This document shows, piece by piece, positions 26,626 to 36,284 of a stretch of DNA of 64,000 nucleotides. Numbering within the stretch: position 1 is the stretch's first letter; each line of letters starts with the position of its first letter. Both the position numbers and the translations under genes were made by a program. Under the pieces are notes generated by a model. That model saw nothing but the letters and a program-made list of their open reading frames with translations, had not been told where the DNA came from and made no database searches. Location: positions 231,256 through 295,255 of the forward strand of contig NZ_JANJTZ010000037.1 of NCBI RefSeq assembly GCF_024710845.1, read 5' to 3'. Source of the stretch: Mesorhizobium sp. (GTDB taxonomy: Bacteria > Pseudomonadota > Alphaproteobacteria > Rhizobiales > Rhizobiaceae).

Positions 26626-27798
26626 TTGCACGCCCCCATCGCTTCCTACCTTCGCCCCGAAGCGCGTCTCGCGCCGGAGAGCGGCATCGTCGCCGTGATG
26701 AACCACGGCCGGCTTCGCGAGGGGTTGATCCCGCTCTGGGCCGGCGAAGGCGACCTGCCGACGCCTGAGTTCATCACCCGCGCGGCGATGGAAGCGCTCG
26801 CCGCCGGCGAGACGTTCTACACCTGGCAGCGCGGCATTCCTGAATTGCGCGAGGCGCTGGCGCGCTATCACAAGCGGCATTTCGACCGCGACTTCGCAGC
26901 CGAGGAGTTCCTCGTCACCGGCTCGGGCATGCAGTCGATCCAGCTTGCGATCGACGCTGTTGCCGGCGCGGGCGACGAGGTGGTCTATCTCTCGCCGGCC
27001 TGGCCGAACCTTGCGGCGGCGGCGGGGGTGGCCGGGGTGACGCCCGTTCCGGTCCATCTCGACTGGTCGGACAATGGCTGGGCCTGCGACGTCGACAAGG
27101 TCGCCGCTGCGATCACGCCGCGCACCAAGGCGCTGTTCGTCAACACGCCGTCGAACCCGACCGGGTGGACGGCAGACATCGATACGCTGAAGGCGCTGCT
27201 TTCGCTGGCGCGCGAGGAAGGTCTTTGGATCATCGCCGACGAGATCTACGCGCTGTTCTACTATGGCGGGCGCCGCGCGCCGTCCTTCATGGACGTCATG
27301 GAGCCGGAAGACCGTATCCTCTTCGTCAACAGCTTCTCGAAAAACTGGGCGATGACGGGTTGGCGTGTCGGCTGGCTAAAGGTCCATCCCGACCTGCAGG
27401 ACGTGTTCGAGAACCTGATCCAGTACTCGACCTCGGGCGTCGCGCAGTTCATGCAGCGCGGCGCGGTGGCCGCGCTCGACCAAGGCGACGCGTTCATCGC
27501 CTCGCAGGTGGAGCGGGCGCACAAGGCGCGCGACATCGTCTGCAAGATCCTCGGCGATACGGGTCGCGCGCGCTTCAGCGTGCCCGCGGGCGCGTTCTAT
27601 CTCTATTTCTCGATCGACGGGATCACCGATGTGCGGCAGGCCGCCTTCGACATCGTCGACCAAGCCAATGTCGGGCTGGCACCCGGCACCGCGTTCGAGA
27701 AAGATGGCGCGGGTTTCTTCCGCATCTGCTTCCACCGCCGGCTCGACCAGGTCGAGGAATCGGCAAACCGGCTGGCGAAGTGGATCAGGGAGCGCTGA
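26626..27798 (+). CDS. Class I/II PLP-dependent aminotransferase
   Basis: A 390-residue fold-type I aminotransferase of the aspartate/aromatic subgroup. Family marks are the substrate segment WAGEGDLPTP, YTWQRGIPELREAL, NTPSNPTGW, IADEIYALFYY and the PLP lysine in NSFSKNWAMTGWRVGW; the C-terminal Arg lies in FFRICFHRR. The likely reaction is transamination of an aspartate-like or aromatic amino acid with 2-oxoglutarate; the exact donor is unknown. A TTG start at 26626 is needed because the next in-frame ATG (26698) would remove part of the conserved N-terminus. It stands as a single gene between a terminator and convergent hemA. Confidence 0.88.
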   Translation: MHAPIASYLRPEARLAPESGIVAVMNHGRLREGLIPLWAGEGDLPTPEFITRAAMEALAAGETFYTWQRGIPELREALARYHKRHFDRDFAAEEFLVTGSGMQSIQLAIDAVAGAGDEVVYLSPAWPNLAAAAGVAGVTPVPVHLDWSDNGWACDVDKVAAAITPRTKALFVNTPSNPTGWTADIDTLKALLSLAREEGLWIIADEIYALFYYGGRRAPSFMDVMEPEDRILFVNSFSKNWAMTGWRVGWLKVHPDLQDVFENLIQYSTSGVAQFMQRGAVAALDQGDAFIASQVERAHKARDIVCKILGDTGRARFSVPAGAFYLYFSIDGITDVRQAAFDIVDQANVGLAPGTAFEKDGAGFFRICFHRRLDQVEESANRLAKWIRER

Positions 27799-27810
27799 CC
27801 CCGGGCGAGT

Positions 27811-29088
27811 TCAGCCGCCTGCGCTCGGCACGACCAGGGGGATGACCCGCTCGGTCTGCTCGACGCCCGGCCTGCGGGTGTCGGTGAAGGGGATGCCGAG
27901 AGCGGTCCACGTCTCGACCAGCGCTTCCTTCAGCCCGTCGATCAGACCGTCCGAATGGAACGGCGTCGGCGTGACGCGCAGGCGCTCGGTGCCGCGCGGC
28001 ACCGTCGGATAGTTGATCGGCTGGATGTAGATGCCGTGGACGCCGAGCAGGCGGTCGCTGGCGAGCTTGCACAGTTCCGGATCACCGACCAGAACCGGCA
28101 CGATGTGGGTCTCGGACGGCATGACCGGCAGGCCGGCGCCGGACAGTATCTCCTTGGTCCGCGCAGCCTGGCGCTGCTGCGCCTCGCGCTCGGCGCAAGA
28201 CGTCTTGAGATGGCGGATGGATGCCGTAGCGGCCGCTGCGATCGACGGCGGCAGCGCGGTGGTGAAAATGAAGCCCGGCGCGTAGGAGCGCACCGCGTCG
28301 ATGATGGCCCTTGTACCCGTGATATAGCCGCCGAGCGTGCCGAAGGCCTTGGCAAGCGTTCCCTCGATCACGTCGATGCGATCCGCGAGCCCTTCGCGCT
28401 CGGTGATGCCGCCGCCGCGGCCGCCATACATCCCGACCGCGTGAACCTCGTCGATATAGGTCATCGCGTTATAGCGCTCCGCCAGATCGGCGATTTCGGC
28501 GATCGGCGAGATATCTCCGTCCATCGAATAGACCGACTCGAACACGATCACCTTGGCGCGCTCGCGGCCCGCCTGCTGCAGCAGCGATTCCAGGTGCTTC
28601 ACGTCGTTGTGGCGGAAGACCTTCTTCTCCGCGCCCGAGCGGCGCACGCCCTCGATCATCGAGGAGTGGTTGAGTTCGTCGGAGAGGATGAGGCAGTTGG
28701 GCAGGAGACGACCAATGGTCGAGATCGCCGCCTCGTTGGAGACGAAGCCGGAGGTGAAGACGAGGCCGGCTTCCTTGCGGTGCAGGTCGGCGAGTTCGGC
28801 TTCAAGCTCGACCAGCGGGTGGTTGGTGCCGGAGATGTTGCGGGTGCCGCCCGCGCCGGAGCCCATGCGTCCGGCCGCATCCTGCATCGCGGCGATCACA
28901 TCGGGATGCTGACCCATGCCGAGATAGTCGTTCGAGCACCAGACCGTGATTTCCTTGGCTTCCGCGCCGGAACGCCAGATTGCCCGGGGAAACGATCCGA
29001 CGATGCGCTCGATGTCAGCGAAGACACGATAGCGGCGCTCGGCATGGAGCTGGTCGATCGCTTCCTGGAAAAAACGCTGATAATTCAT
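27811..29088 (-). CDS. hemA: 5-aminolevulinate synthase
   Basis: A 425-residue PLP enzyme of the alpha-oxoamine synthase family that condenses glycine and succinyl-CoA to 5-aminolevulinate, the first haem precursor in alphaproteobacteria (Shemin route). Marks are the N-terminal [46 protein letters not shown] and the PLP lysine Lys247 in [12 protein letters not shown]. The ATG at 29088 gives the standard N-terminus and has GAGG close by; longer in-frame starts would add about 28 atypical residues. It converges with the aminotransferase gene. A possible FNR/FixK-type box lies upstream at 29226. Confidence 0.96.
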   Translation of the reverse strand: MNYQRFFQEAIDQLHAERRYRVFADIERIVGSFPRAIWRSGAEAKEITVWCSNDYLGMGQHPDVIAAMQDAAGRMGSGAGGTRNISGTNHPLVELEAELADLHRKEAGLVFTSGFVSNEAAISTIGRLLPNCLILSDELNHSSMIEGVRRSGAEKKVFRHNDVKHLESLLQQAGRERAKVIVFESVYSMDGDISPIAEIADLAERYNAMTYIDEVHAVGMYGGRGGGITEREGLADRIDVIEGTLAKAFGTLGGYITGTRAIIDAVRSYAPGFIFTTALPPSIAAAATASIRHLKTSCAEREAQQRQAARTKEILSGAGLPVMPSETHIVPVLVGDPELCKLASDRLLGVHGIYIQPINYPTVPRGTERLRVTPTPFHSDGLIDGLKEALVETWTALGIPFTDTRRPGVEQTERVIPLVVPSAGG

Positions 29089-29225
29089 GCCTCGATCCTG
29101 CAGTTCGGCCGGAACATAATCCCGGACGCGGAGGGAATCCATTCGCCGCTTTTGGTCATATTGCCACGGCAAACGCTGCCGGCCTGGCAGCTATTCCCAA
29201 ATGCCGGTTTCAACCCGATGTCGCC

Positions 29226-29239
29226 TTGTCCTGGATCAA
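29226..29239 (-). promoter_or_regulatory. Candidate FNR/FixK-type anaerobox upstream of hemA
   Basis: The plus strand reads TTGTC-CTGG-ATCAA, matching 8 of the 10 fixed positions of the TTGAT-N4-ATCAA consensus. It is about 138 bases upstream of the hemA ATG in the hemA-galE gap. FnrL/FixK control of hemA is known in other alphaproteobacteria; here it is inferred. Nothing else stands out in the 273-base gap. Confidence 0.4.
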
Positions 29240-29361
29240 ACGCCGACGAGCCCGGAAACGAGCGCACGGTTCTTTAAACCTTTCGCACTAGTATTTCGAA
29301 ACCGGGTACTGCCGGTGGCTGGTGCATATTGCCGGTCCGGGACGGCCAAAGGGTGTTGCGT

Positions 29362-30411
29362 ATGGCTGTACTTGTCACGGGAGGCGCCGGTTACATCGGC
29401 AGCCACATGGTTTGGGAACTGCTCGACCACGGCGAGGAGGTCGTGGTTCTAGACCGTCTGTCGACGGGCTTTAGCTGGGCAGTGCCGCGCGAGGCGCGCC
29501 TGATCATCGGCGACATAGGCGACCAGGATCTGGTCAAGACGATCCTGCACCGCCATAACATCGACTCGATCATCCATTTCGCCGGATCGGTCGTGGTACC
29601 GGAATCGCTTGCCGACCCACTGGGCTATTACGACAACAACACCTGCAAGTCGCGCGATCTAATCGAGGCTGCCGTGCGGGGCGGGGTCAAGAATTTCATC
29701 TTCTCGTCCACCGCGGCCGTCTACGGCATGACCGATTCGGATCCGGTGCCGGAAAGCCACCCGCTCGCGCCCGAAACGCCCTACGGCGTGTCGAAGCTGA
29801 TGACCGAGTGGATGCTGCGCGACACGGCCCGCGCGCACGAATTCCACTACGCGGCGCTGCGCTATTTCAACGTCGCCGGCTCGGACCCGCGCGGACGTAC
29901 CGGTCAGTCGACACGCGGCGCGACGCATCTCGTCAAGGTGGCGGTCGAAGCCGCGCTCGGCAAACGCAGCCGCATCGAAGTGTTCGGCACCGATTATCCG
30001 ACGCATGACGGCACCTGCATCCGCGACTTCATCCATGTGAGCGACCTGGTCGCGGCGCATCGGCTCGCGCTCGCTCATCTGCGCTCCAGTGGCGGCAACG
30101 TGGTGGCGAATTGCGGCTACGGTCACGGCTATTCGGTGCTTGACCTGATCGAAGCGGTGCAGCGAGCCAACGGGCGCAGCATCGAGGTGCACCTCGCGCC
30201 GCGACGCGAGGGCGACATGCCTTGTGTGATCGCCGATCCGACACTGCTCAAGTCGACCCTCGGCTGGGTGCCACGATACGACGATCTCGATGTGATCGCG
30301 CAGACCTCGCTCGCCTGGGAAAAGGCGCTGGCGCAGCGCAACTCGATCTGGGATGTCGAGACACGGGCGCCGGACGACTGGAAAGACGCCGCCGGGCGGA
30401 TGGGCGCCTGA
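29362..30411 (+). CDS. galE: UDP-glucose 4-epimerase
   Basis: A 349-residue extended short-chain dehydrogenase. NAD motif VTGGAGYIGSH is at residues 4-14, the catalytic serine region is FSSTAAVYG, and the catalytic Tyr/Lys are in YGVSK. RYFNVAGSDP and the FGTDYPTHDGTCIRDFIHV segment are diagnostic for GalE/ExoB. It interconverts UDP-glucose and UDP-galactose, supplying exopolysaccharide and lipopolysaccharide precursors; rhizobia call it ExoB. The ATG at 29362 places the Rossmann motif at the N-terminus. Confidence 0.95.
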   Translation: MAVLVTGGAGYIGSHMVWELLDHGEEVVVLDRLSTGFSWAVPREARLIIGDIGDQDLVKTILHRHNIDSIIHFAGSVVVPESLADPLGYYDNNTCKSRDLIEAAVRGGVKNFIFSSTAAVYGMTDSDPVPESHPLAPETPYGVSKLMTEWMLRDTARAHEFHYAALRYFNVAGSDPRGRTGQSTRGATHLVKVAVEAALGKRSRIEVFGTDYPTHDGTCIRDFIHVSDLVAAHRLALAHLRSSGGNVVANCGYGHGYSVLDLIEAVQRANGRSIEVHLAPRREGDMPCVIADPTLLKSTLGWVPRYDDLDVIAQTSLAWEKALAQRNSIWDVETRAPDDWKDAAGRMGA

Positions 30412-30571
30412 GCCGCGCCGCGCGGGCGCAACGCCGGCCGTAGAACTCACAGGGATTTGCTTCGCACAGGTCGCGCCGGAGTTGACGTGGCGAGGCGATG
30501 GCGCGACAGGTTGCGCCGAGGGGCAAATCGCCCGCCGTTTCGGTGGGGAATAAGGGTTGGCGGCGACCGGA

Positions 30572-31435
30572 ATGAACAAGCGACCGATCTTGCGGCTGGC
30601 GCTGGCGGTAGCCGTCGCTCTCGTGCTTTCAGCCTGCACGACGGGCTCGCCGACCAGGGTCCTGCAGATACAGCCGATCCAGTCGGCGAAGTATGCGGCG
30701 ATCGTCGTCGACGCGAACACCGGCCGCACGCTCTATTCCGCCTCCGCCGACCAGATCCGATACCCGGCTTCCCTCACCAAGATGATGACCATCTACATGC
30801 TGTTCGAGGCGCTGGATTCCGGCCGGATCAGCAAATCGACCCAGATCCCGATTTCGGCCTACGCGGCGTCGCGCCCACCGACGAAGATGGGGATCAAGCC
30901 CGGCGGCTCGATCGACGTCGACAGTGCCATCCGTGCGCTGGTGGTGCGCTCGGCCAATGACATCGCCGCTGCCGTCGGCGAGTATCTCAGCGGCTCGGAA
31001 GCGCAGTTTGCGGCCAACATGACCGCGAAGGCCAGGCAGCTCGGCATGTCCAAGACGACATTCAGGAACGCGTCCGGCCTGCCCGATGCCGGACAACAGA
31101 CCTGCGCGCGCGACATGGCGCTTCTGGGGATCGCTCTGCGTCAGCGCTTCCCGCACCACTACGCCTACTTTTCGACGCGCGAATTCGCCTATGGCGGCAA
31201 GATCGTGCGCGGCCACAACAAGCTGCTCGAGACCGGTGGCGTCGACGGCATCAAGACGGGTTACATCCGTGCGTCGGGCTTCAACATCGTCACGTCGGTC
31301 AACCGCAACGGCAAGCGCCTGGTCGTGACCGTCATGGGCGGCGAGAGCGCCAATGGCCGCAACGCGCATGTCCAGGAGCTGATTCAGCGTTACCTTCCGG
31401 CAGCTGCCAGCCGTGGCGGCACCACGCATATCTGA
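30572..31435 (+). CDS. D-alanyl-D-alanine carboxypeptidase (S11 family), probable lipoprotein
   Basis: A 287-residue penicillin-binding protein of the S11 family. The active-site tetrad SLTK is at residues 67-70, SAN near 125, and KTG near 220. It removes the terminal D-Ala from peptidoglycan pentapeptides in the periplasm. The N-terminus is basic then hydrophobic and ends VLSAC at residue 22, which is a good lipobox, suggesting lipid anchoring instead of the C-terminal amphipathic anchor of DacA/DacC. The ATG 30572 start is preferred; TTG 30557 is in frame and also follows a purine-rich stretch. Confidence 0.9.
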   Translation: MNKRPILRLALAVAVALVLSACTTGSPTRVLQIQPIQSAKYAAIVVDANTGRTLYSASADQIRYPASLTKMMTIYMLFEALDSGRISKSTQIPISAYAASRPPTKMGIKPGGSIDVDSAIRALVVRSANDIAAAVGEYLSGSEAQFAANMTAKARQLGMSKTTFRNASGLPDAGQQTCARDMALLGIALRQRFPHHYAYFSTREFAYGGKIVRGHNKLLETGGVDGIKTGYIRASGFNIVTSVNRNGKRLVVTVMGGESANGRNAHVQELIQRYLPAAASRGGTTHI

Positions 31436-31564
31436 GCGCCGACGGCGAAAGAGCGGGAGCGCTCGGGAACAAATCACCCGCAGTGAACGTCATCCCTGCA
31501 ATGTGATTTGCTGCGCGGCTTCGGTTGCCTTCACAGTCCTCATGCGGTTTGTCGGAGAACCCTG

Positions 31565-31960
31565 ATGGAACGGATCAGGCAGGTTGCGATCGAGTGTGTC
31601 GGACGCGCGGTGATGTTCGGCTGGCTCGCCATCGGATGCGTGATGGTCGGCTTTTCATTCGCACCGGTTTCGTCGTTCAGGTCGGGCGCCGTACTCGCAC
31701 TGCTGATGGCGCTGGTGTTGCTGTGGAGAGCCATGACGGCGGCGGGGCGCAATCCCAAGCACAGCGAGGTCTGGCTCTATCTGGACGAGAACAGCCGTCC
31801 AGCGGAGGCGCATGCGCGCCTGATCTTCGCGACCGTCATGCGCGAGGTGTATGGGCGATTTGCCCAGATCACGCTCGGCGTCGCGGTTGGTTTCTTCGCC
31901 GCATCCGTGCTACTTCAGCTGGCCGGGCTGGAGCCCTATTCAGTGCCCGTCGCCGGGTAG
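31565..31960 (+). CDS. Small inner-membrane protein of unknown function
   Basis: I do not recognise the family. The 131-residue product has two adjoining hydrophobic segments at about residues 14-33 and 40-57 (SGAVLALLMALVLLWRAMTA), a hydrophilic loop rich in charged residues (HSEVWLYLDENSRPAEAHAR), and a third hydrophobic segment at about 100-118. The ATG at 31565 has a GGAGAA upstream. It stands between the carboxypeptidase gene and a convergent gene for a secreted protein, with 11 bases between stops. Confidence 0.65.
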   Translation: MERIRQVAIECVGRAVMFGWLAIGCVMVGFSFAPVSSFRSGAVLALLMALVLLWRAMTAAGRNPKHSEVWLYLDENSRPAEAHARLIFATVMREVYGRFAQITLGVAVGFFAASVLLQLAGLEPYSVPVAG

Positions 31961-31971
31961 TTCCTGCCGCA

Positions 31972-32403
31972 TCAGGTCTTCCCGGGCGGTGGAGCATCCG
32001 TCTTCGGCTCTCCCGTCTCCTCCTCGATATCCTTCACGATGTCAATGAAGCGGCGGAAAAACCTCTCCATGAAGGACAGGCTCTGCTCGAACTGTTCATC
32101 GGTCGGAAGCGCATCCTGCACCGCCGGCGACGTTTCGAGCGCGCCCAGGCGCTTCTCGACCTCGTCCAGGCGGCGCGTGACGCGGTCGAGCTCATCCTGC
32201 CAAGCGCTGCGCTCGTCGGCGGCGATACGGCAGACCAGTTGACCGGCGCGCTCGGTGCAGAGGGACATTTCGCCGGTGCGGGTGTCCATGCGGACATAGC
32301 CATCCGGCGTCTTCTCGAGCGAATAGCGAGTCTCCGCGTCCTGCGCGAGGCTCCCCGGAACGGTCGCGGCGAGAACAAGTGCGGCAAGTCCTGCGATGCG
32401 CAT
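31972..32403 (-). CDS. Secreted coiled-coil protein of unknown function
   Basis: A 143-residue protein with a clear Sec signal peptide (MRMRIAGLAALVLAATVPGS in pattern, cleavage near SLA-QD). The mature part opens with RYSLEKTPDGYVRMDTRTGEMSLC, a small motif repeated in many rhizobial periplasmic proteins, with two cysteines about 12 residues apart. It then has a heptad-rich stretch (DELDRVTRRLDEVEKRLGAL) and an acidic, proline-ending tail. The ribosome-binding site AGGAGGAA is 6 bases from the ATG. Function is unknown. It is convergent with the membrane-protein gene and divergent from the DUF952 gene. Confidence 0.75.
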   Translation of the reverse strand: MRIAGLAALVLAATVPGSLAQDAETRYSLEKTPDGYVRMDTRTGEMSLCTERAGQLVCRIAADERSAWQDELDRVTRRLDEVEKRLGALETSPAVQDALPTDEQFEQSLSFMERFFRRFIDIVKDIEEETGEPKTDAPPPGKT

Positions 32404-32522
32404 GCGTTCCTCCTGCTCGTTTCGCCATTGACCCACGTCTTTGCGCCGGAAATGCGGTGGACAGGCGCGCTGCCGGCCTCGCGCATCTTCCGGTTCGCCA
32501 GCGCCTCGTCTATAGCGCGGCC

Positions 32523-32870
32523 ATGTCACAGATCATCTACAAGATCGCGCCTCGAGCGCTATGGGACAAGGCGCTCGAAAAGGGCGTGTTCGAGGGCGCG
32601 CCGATCGATCTCGCCGACGGCTTCATCCATTTCTCGACCGCCGAACAGGCCCGTGAGACCGCGGCGAAGCACTTCGCCGGCCAGACCGACCTGCTGCTGA
32701 TTGCCGTGGACGACGGCGCCTTCGGCGATGCGATGCGCTACGAGGTCTCGCGCGGCGGCGCGCTCTTCCCGCATCTCTACGCGCCCTTGCCGGTGTCCGC
32801 GGCGCTGTGGGTCAAGGACCTGCCGCTCGGTCCCGACGGCAGTCACGTCTTTCCGGACCTCGGCGACTGA
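32523..32870 (+). CDS. DUF952 family protein
   Basis: A 115-residue protein matching DUF952: IYKIAPRALWDKALEKGVF, then DGFIHFSTAEQARETAAKHF, and LLIAVD, with the ending ALFPHLYAPLPVSAALWVKDLPL. The family is small and cytosolic, shares a fold with ADP-ribosyl-type glyoxalase-like proteins, and has no agreed biochemical role. Its TGA shares one base with the pyrD ATG, so it is co-translated with pyrD. Confidence 0.85.
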   Translation: MSQIIYKIAPRALWDKALEKGVFEGAPIDLADGFIHFSTAEQARETAAKHFAGQTDLLLIAVDDGAFGDAMRYEVSRGGALFPHLYAPLPVSAALWVKDLPLGPDGSHVFPDLGD

Positions 32871-33946
32871 TGTTTTCTCTGCTCAAGCTCGGCCAGCCGC
32901 TGCTCTTCGCACTCGATCCCGAGAGGGCGCATCACGTCTCGATCGCGGCGCTCAGGTCGGGCGTTCCGCTGGCATCCTGTCCGAAAGCCGATCCCAAGCT
33001 CGCCGTCGACCTGGCCGGGCTGCACTTCCCCAACCCGCTTGGCATGGCGGCCGGCTACGACAAGAACGGCGAGGTGCCGGATGCGCTGCTGCGGCTGGGC
33101 TTCGGCTTCGCCGAGATCGGCACGGTGACGCCGCTACCGCAGCAAGGCAATCCGAAGCCGCGCATCTTCCGCCTGATGAGCGACCGCGCCGTGATCAACC
33201 GTCTCGGCTTCAACAATCAGGGCCACGCCGCCTTGGCGGAAAGGCTGGCGAAGCGGCGGGGCGACGGCATCGTCGGGGTCAATATCGGCGCGAACAAGGA
33301 TTCGGTCGACCGGATCGCGGACTACGAGGCGGGCGTGCGCGCCTTCGCGACGAAGGCATCCTACCTTACCATCAACATCTCGTCGCCGAACACGCCCGGC
33401 CTGCGGGCGCTGCAGGGCCGGGAGGCGTTGGCGGAACTGCTCGCACGTGTACTGGCGGCTCGCACGGAGACAGGCGCGGCGACGCCCGTGTTCCTCAAGA
33501 TTGCGCCGGATCTGGTCGACGCCGATCTCGATGACATCGCGGCCGAACTGCTCGCGCAGAATCTGGACGGTCTGATCGTGTCGAACACGACGCTTTCCCG
33601 TACCGGCCTGCAGGACAAGCGGATTGCACAGGAAGCCGGCGGCCTGTCGGGGCGCCCCCTCTTCCGCCGCTCGACCGTCATGCTCGCAAGGATGCGAAAG
33701 CGGCTGGGCCGTGATTTCCCGCTTATCGGCGTCGGCGGCGTCGATTCGGCGGAGACGGCGCTGGAGAAGATCCGCGCCGGGGCCGATCTCGTGCAGCTCT
33801 ACACGGGCATGATCTATGCCGGCCCCGGCCTGCCGGGCGAAATCGTCGCGGGTCTGTCGCGCCACGCGGCGAAGGAAGGTCTCGCCTCGATCCGCGACAT
33901 CCGCGACAGCGGCACCGAGCGCTGGGCCTCGACCAAGCTGGATTAG
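32870..33946 (+). CDS. pyrD: Dihydroorotate dehydrogenase (quinone), class 2
   Basis: A 358-residue class 2 enzyme that oxidises dihydroorotate to orotate and passes electrons to membrane ubiquinone in pyrimidine synthesis. An N-terminal membrane-associating helix (residues 1-25, LLKLGQPLLFALDPERAHH) precedes the FMN barrel. Motifs are NPLGMAAGYDKNG, the catalytic serine in ISSPNTPGLR, and IGVGGVDSAETALEKIRAGADLVQLYTG. The TGATG overlap with the DUF952 gene indicates an operon. Its stop overlaps that of the convergent MATE gene by four bases. Confidence 0.96.
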   Translation: MFSLLKLGQPLLFALDPERAHHVSIAALRSGVPLASCPKADPKLAVDLAGLHFPNPLGMAAGYDKNGEVPDALLRLGFGFAEIGTVTPLPQQGNPKPRIFRLMSDRAVINRLGFNNQGHAALAERLAKRRGDGIVGVNIGANKDSVDRIADYEAGVRAFATKASYLTINISSPNTPGLRALQGREALAELLARVLAARTETGAATPVFLKIAPDLVDADLDDIAAELLAQNLDGLIVSNTTLSRTGLQDKRIAQEAGGLSGRPLFRRSTVMLARMRKRLGRDFPLIGVGGVDSAETALEKIRAGADLVQLYTGMIYAGPGLPGEIVAGLSRHAAKEGLASIRDIRDSGTERWASTKLD

Positions 33947-35292
33947 GTGAAAGCCGCCCTCACCCTGCCCGGCAGTAACGCCAGCAGGCTGAAGCCCCGC
34001 ACCAGCAGGAAGACGTGGAGCGCAATCCACAGGCCGTGATTGCCAAGGATTTGCGGCAGCACTAACAAGGCCGCGAGAAAGGCGGCGAACGACAACAGCA
34101 TCATGTTGCGCATGGCGTTCGACCAGGTCGCCCCGATATAGACGCCGTCCATCTGGAAGGCGAGAACGCCGGTCAGCGCCGTCAGCGCGGCCCAGGGCAG
34201 GTATAGCCCTGCCACGGCGCGGACATCCGGCGCGGTCGTGATGACCGCGATGATGCGGTCGCCGAAGGCAAGGAACAGCAGCGTGACGACAGCGGCAGTG
34301 CCGAAGCCCCAGGTGGCGGTGAGCCATAGCGTGCGCCGCAGAGCCGGCTGCTGGCGCGCGCCGATCGAGCGGCCGGTAAGCTGTTCGGCGGCAGTGGCGA
34401 AACCGTCGAGGAAGTAGCCTCCGATCAGGAAGAAGTTCATCAGCACGGCGTTTGCCGCCAGCGTCAGCGTGCCAAGTTGCGCACCCTGCCTGGTCATCAG
34501 CGCGAAGGCGCCGACAAGCACGAAGGAGCGGATCATGATGTCGAGGTTGAGCGAAAGCGTGCGCAGGATGGGCGCGAGTGCCAGAAGATCAGCCCGGCGG
34601 ATGCGCGGCTGGCCGGCAAAGCGCCGGACGAGAAAAGCCATCCCGGCGAGGAAGGCGATCGTTTCGCCGAGCACCGTACCCCAGGCCACGCCGGCGATCC
34701 CCCATTCGAGCATCAGGCCGAGCCAGATCGACAGCGCGATGTTGACGCCATTGAGGAGAAGCTGCAACGCGAGGCTGAGGCCTGCCTCGCCGCGCCCGAG
34801 CAGATAGCCCAGGATGGCATAGTTGGCGAGCGCCAGCGGAGCCGAGACGAGGCGGATCGTGACGTAGGAGCCCATGGCCTGCGTCACGGCCGGCTCGCCG
34901 CCGATGAACCAGGCCCCGGCGGAGGCGACCAGCGGCGCGGCCGCGAGCAGGACCAGCCCGGCCGCGATCGCCAGCACGAAGGCGCGCCAGAAATGTACTT
35001 GCTCGTCTGCGGTGTCGCCGCGGCCGAAGGCCTGCGCCACCAGCCCCGTCGTGCCTGAGCGCAGGAAGTTGAAGCTGGCGAAGACGAGATCGAAGATGAT
35101 GGCGCCGGCGGCCAGACCGCCGAGCATCGCGGCGTCGCCGAACTGACCGATCACGGCGGTATCGACAAGGCCGAGAAGCGGCGTCGTGAGATAGGCCAGC
35201 ATCATCGGCAGCGCGATCGACAGGACGAGACGGTTCGTCACCTCGATCCTGGGGGCGGCGGTCCTGTCGGGATGATGAACGTCGTGCGGCAT
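33943..35292 (-). CDS. MATE family efflux transporter (DinF type)
   Basis: A 449-residue, twelve-helix membrane exporter. The N-terminus (RIEVTNRLVLSIALPMMLAYLTTPLLGLVDTAVIG in pattern) with the LVDTAVIGQ motif is typical of the DinF subgroup, and the second half repeats the topology. MATE proteins expel cationic drugs or metabolites using Na+ or H+. The ATG at 35292 precedes the conserved region; a longer frame adds 14 unconserved residues. It is divergent from the HDAC-like gene and convergent with pyrD. Confidence 0.92.
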   Translation of the reverse strand: MPHDVHHPDRTAAPRIEVTNRLVLSIALPMMLAYLTTPLLGLVDTAVIGQFGDAAMLGGLAAGAIIFDLVFASFNFLRSGTTGLVAQAFGRGDTADEQVHFWRAFVLAIAAGLVLLAAAPLVASAGAWFIGGEPAVTQAMGSYVTIRLVSAPLALANYAILGYLLGRGEAGLSLALQLLLNGVNIALSIWLGLMLEWGIAGVAWGTVLGETIAFLAGMAFLVRRFAGQPRIRRADLLALAPILRTLSLNLDIMIRSFVLVGAFALMTRQGAQLGTLTLAANAVLMNFFLIGGYFLDGFATAAEQLTGRSIGARQQPALRRTLWLTATWGFGTAAVVTLLFLAFGDRIIAVITTAPDVRAVAGLYLPWAALTALTGVLAFQMDGVYIGATWSNAMRNMMLLSFAAFLAALLVLPQILGNHGLWIALHVFLLVRGFSLLALLPGRVRAAFT

Positions 35293-35381
35293 CGGCGGGA
35301 TCTGCCCGGGTGCCGCGCAATGTGCAAGGGCCACGCCGCGAAGCCCTTTCGTCCTGCCATGCGCGCCCTATACTCACAGCA

Positions 35382-36284
35382 ATGCCGCTGCCGATCGTCC
35401 ATCATCCCGACTACGACGCCCAGTTTCCCGCGCACCACCGTTTCCAGATGGGCAAATACCGCCTACTGATGGAAGCGCTCGCCAGACGCGGATTTGCGAC
35501 AGACGCCCATCTTCGCACGCCGGCAGCGCCGGAAACGTCCTGGCTGAAGCTCGCCCACGCGCCCGACTATGTCGACCAGGTGCTGTCCAGCGCCGTGCCG
35601 GCTGCCATCGAGAAGGAGATCGGCTTTCCCATTTCCGAAAAGGTTTCCCGACGCGCCCAAATGGCGGTTGCCGGAACGGTGCTCGCCGCGCGGCTGGCGC
35701 TCTCGCACGGCATCGCCTGCAACACGGCTGGAGGCAGCCATCATGCGCGCCGCGCGCACGGCGCAGGCTTCTGCACCTTCAACGATGTCGCGGTTGCGGC
35801 CAGGCTGCTCCTCAAGGAGGGCAAGGTGCGGCGGGTTCTCGTCGTCGATCTCGACGTGCACCAGGGAGACGGCACCGCCGAGATCTTCGCCGATGAGCCT
35901 AGGGTATTCACCTTTTCGATGCATGCGCGCTCGAACTATCCGGCGCGGAAGGTTCCGTCCGACCTCGACCTGGCACTCGCCGACGGGACCGAGGACGAGG
36001 CCTATCTGGAACGACTGGCGGCAATGCTGCCCGTGCTGATGGAGTATTCGCGCCCGGACATCGTCTTCTACAATGCCGGCGTCGACCCACACCGCGACGA
36101 CAAGCTCGGCAAGCTTGCGCTCAGCGACGAGGGACTGAGGCTGCGCGACCGCATGACGATGACCTTCTTCCGCGGTCGCGGCGTGCCAGTGTGCGGCGTC
36201 ATCGGCGGCGGCTATTCGAACGACGTACCGGCGCTGGCCGAGCGACACGCCATCCTGTTCGAGGAAGCGGCGCTCCTTGCCTGA
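35382..36284 (+). CDS. Histone-deacetylase-family (HDAC-like) amidohydrolase
   Basis: A 300-residue zinc amidohydrolase of the HDAC/AcuC/acetylpolyamine amidohydrolase superfamily. Conserved elements are HHP near the N-terminus, GGSHHARRAHGAGFCTFND with the active-site His pair, DLDVHQGDGT with zinc ligands Asp and His, and NAGVDPHRDDKLG with the third ligand. GVIGGGYS supplies the transition-state tyrosine. Bacterial members deacetylate polyamines or proteins, and the substrate is unknown here. It lies between a divergent MATE gene and a convergent small membrane-protein gene that starts one base past its stop. Confidence 0.9.
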   Translation: MPLPIVHHPDYDAQFPAHHRFQMGKYRLLMEALARRGFATDAHLRTPAAPETSWLKLAHAPDYVDQVLSSAVPAAIEKEIGFPISEKVSRRAQMAVAGTVLAARLALSHGIACNTAGGSHHARRAHGAGFCTFNDVAVAARLLLKEGKVRRVLVVDLDVHQGDGTAEIFADEPRVFTFSMHARSNYPARKVPSDLDLALADGTEDEAYLERLAAMLPVLMEYSRPDIVFYNAGVDPHRDDKLGKLALSDEGLRLRDRMTMTFFRGRGVPVCGVIGGGYSNDVPALAERHAILFEEAALLA

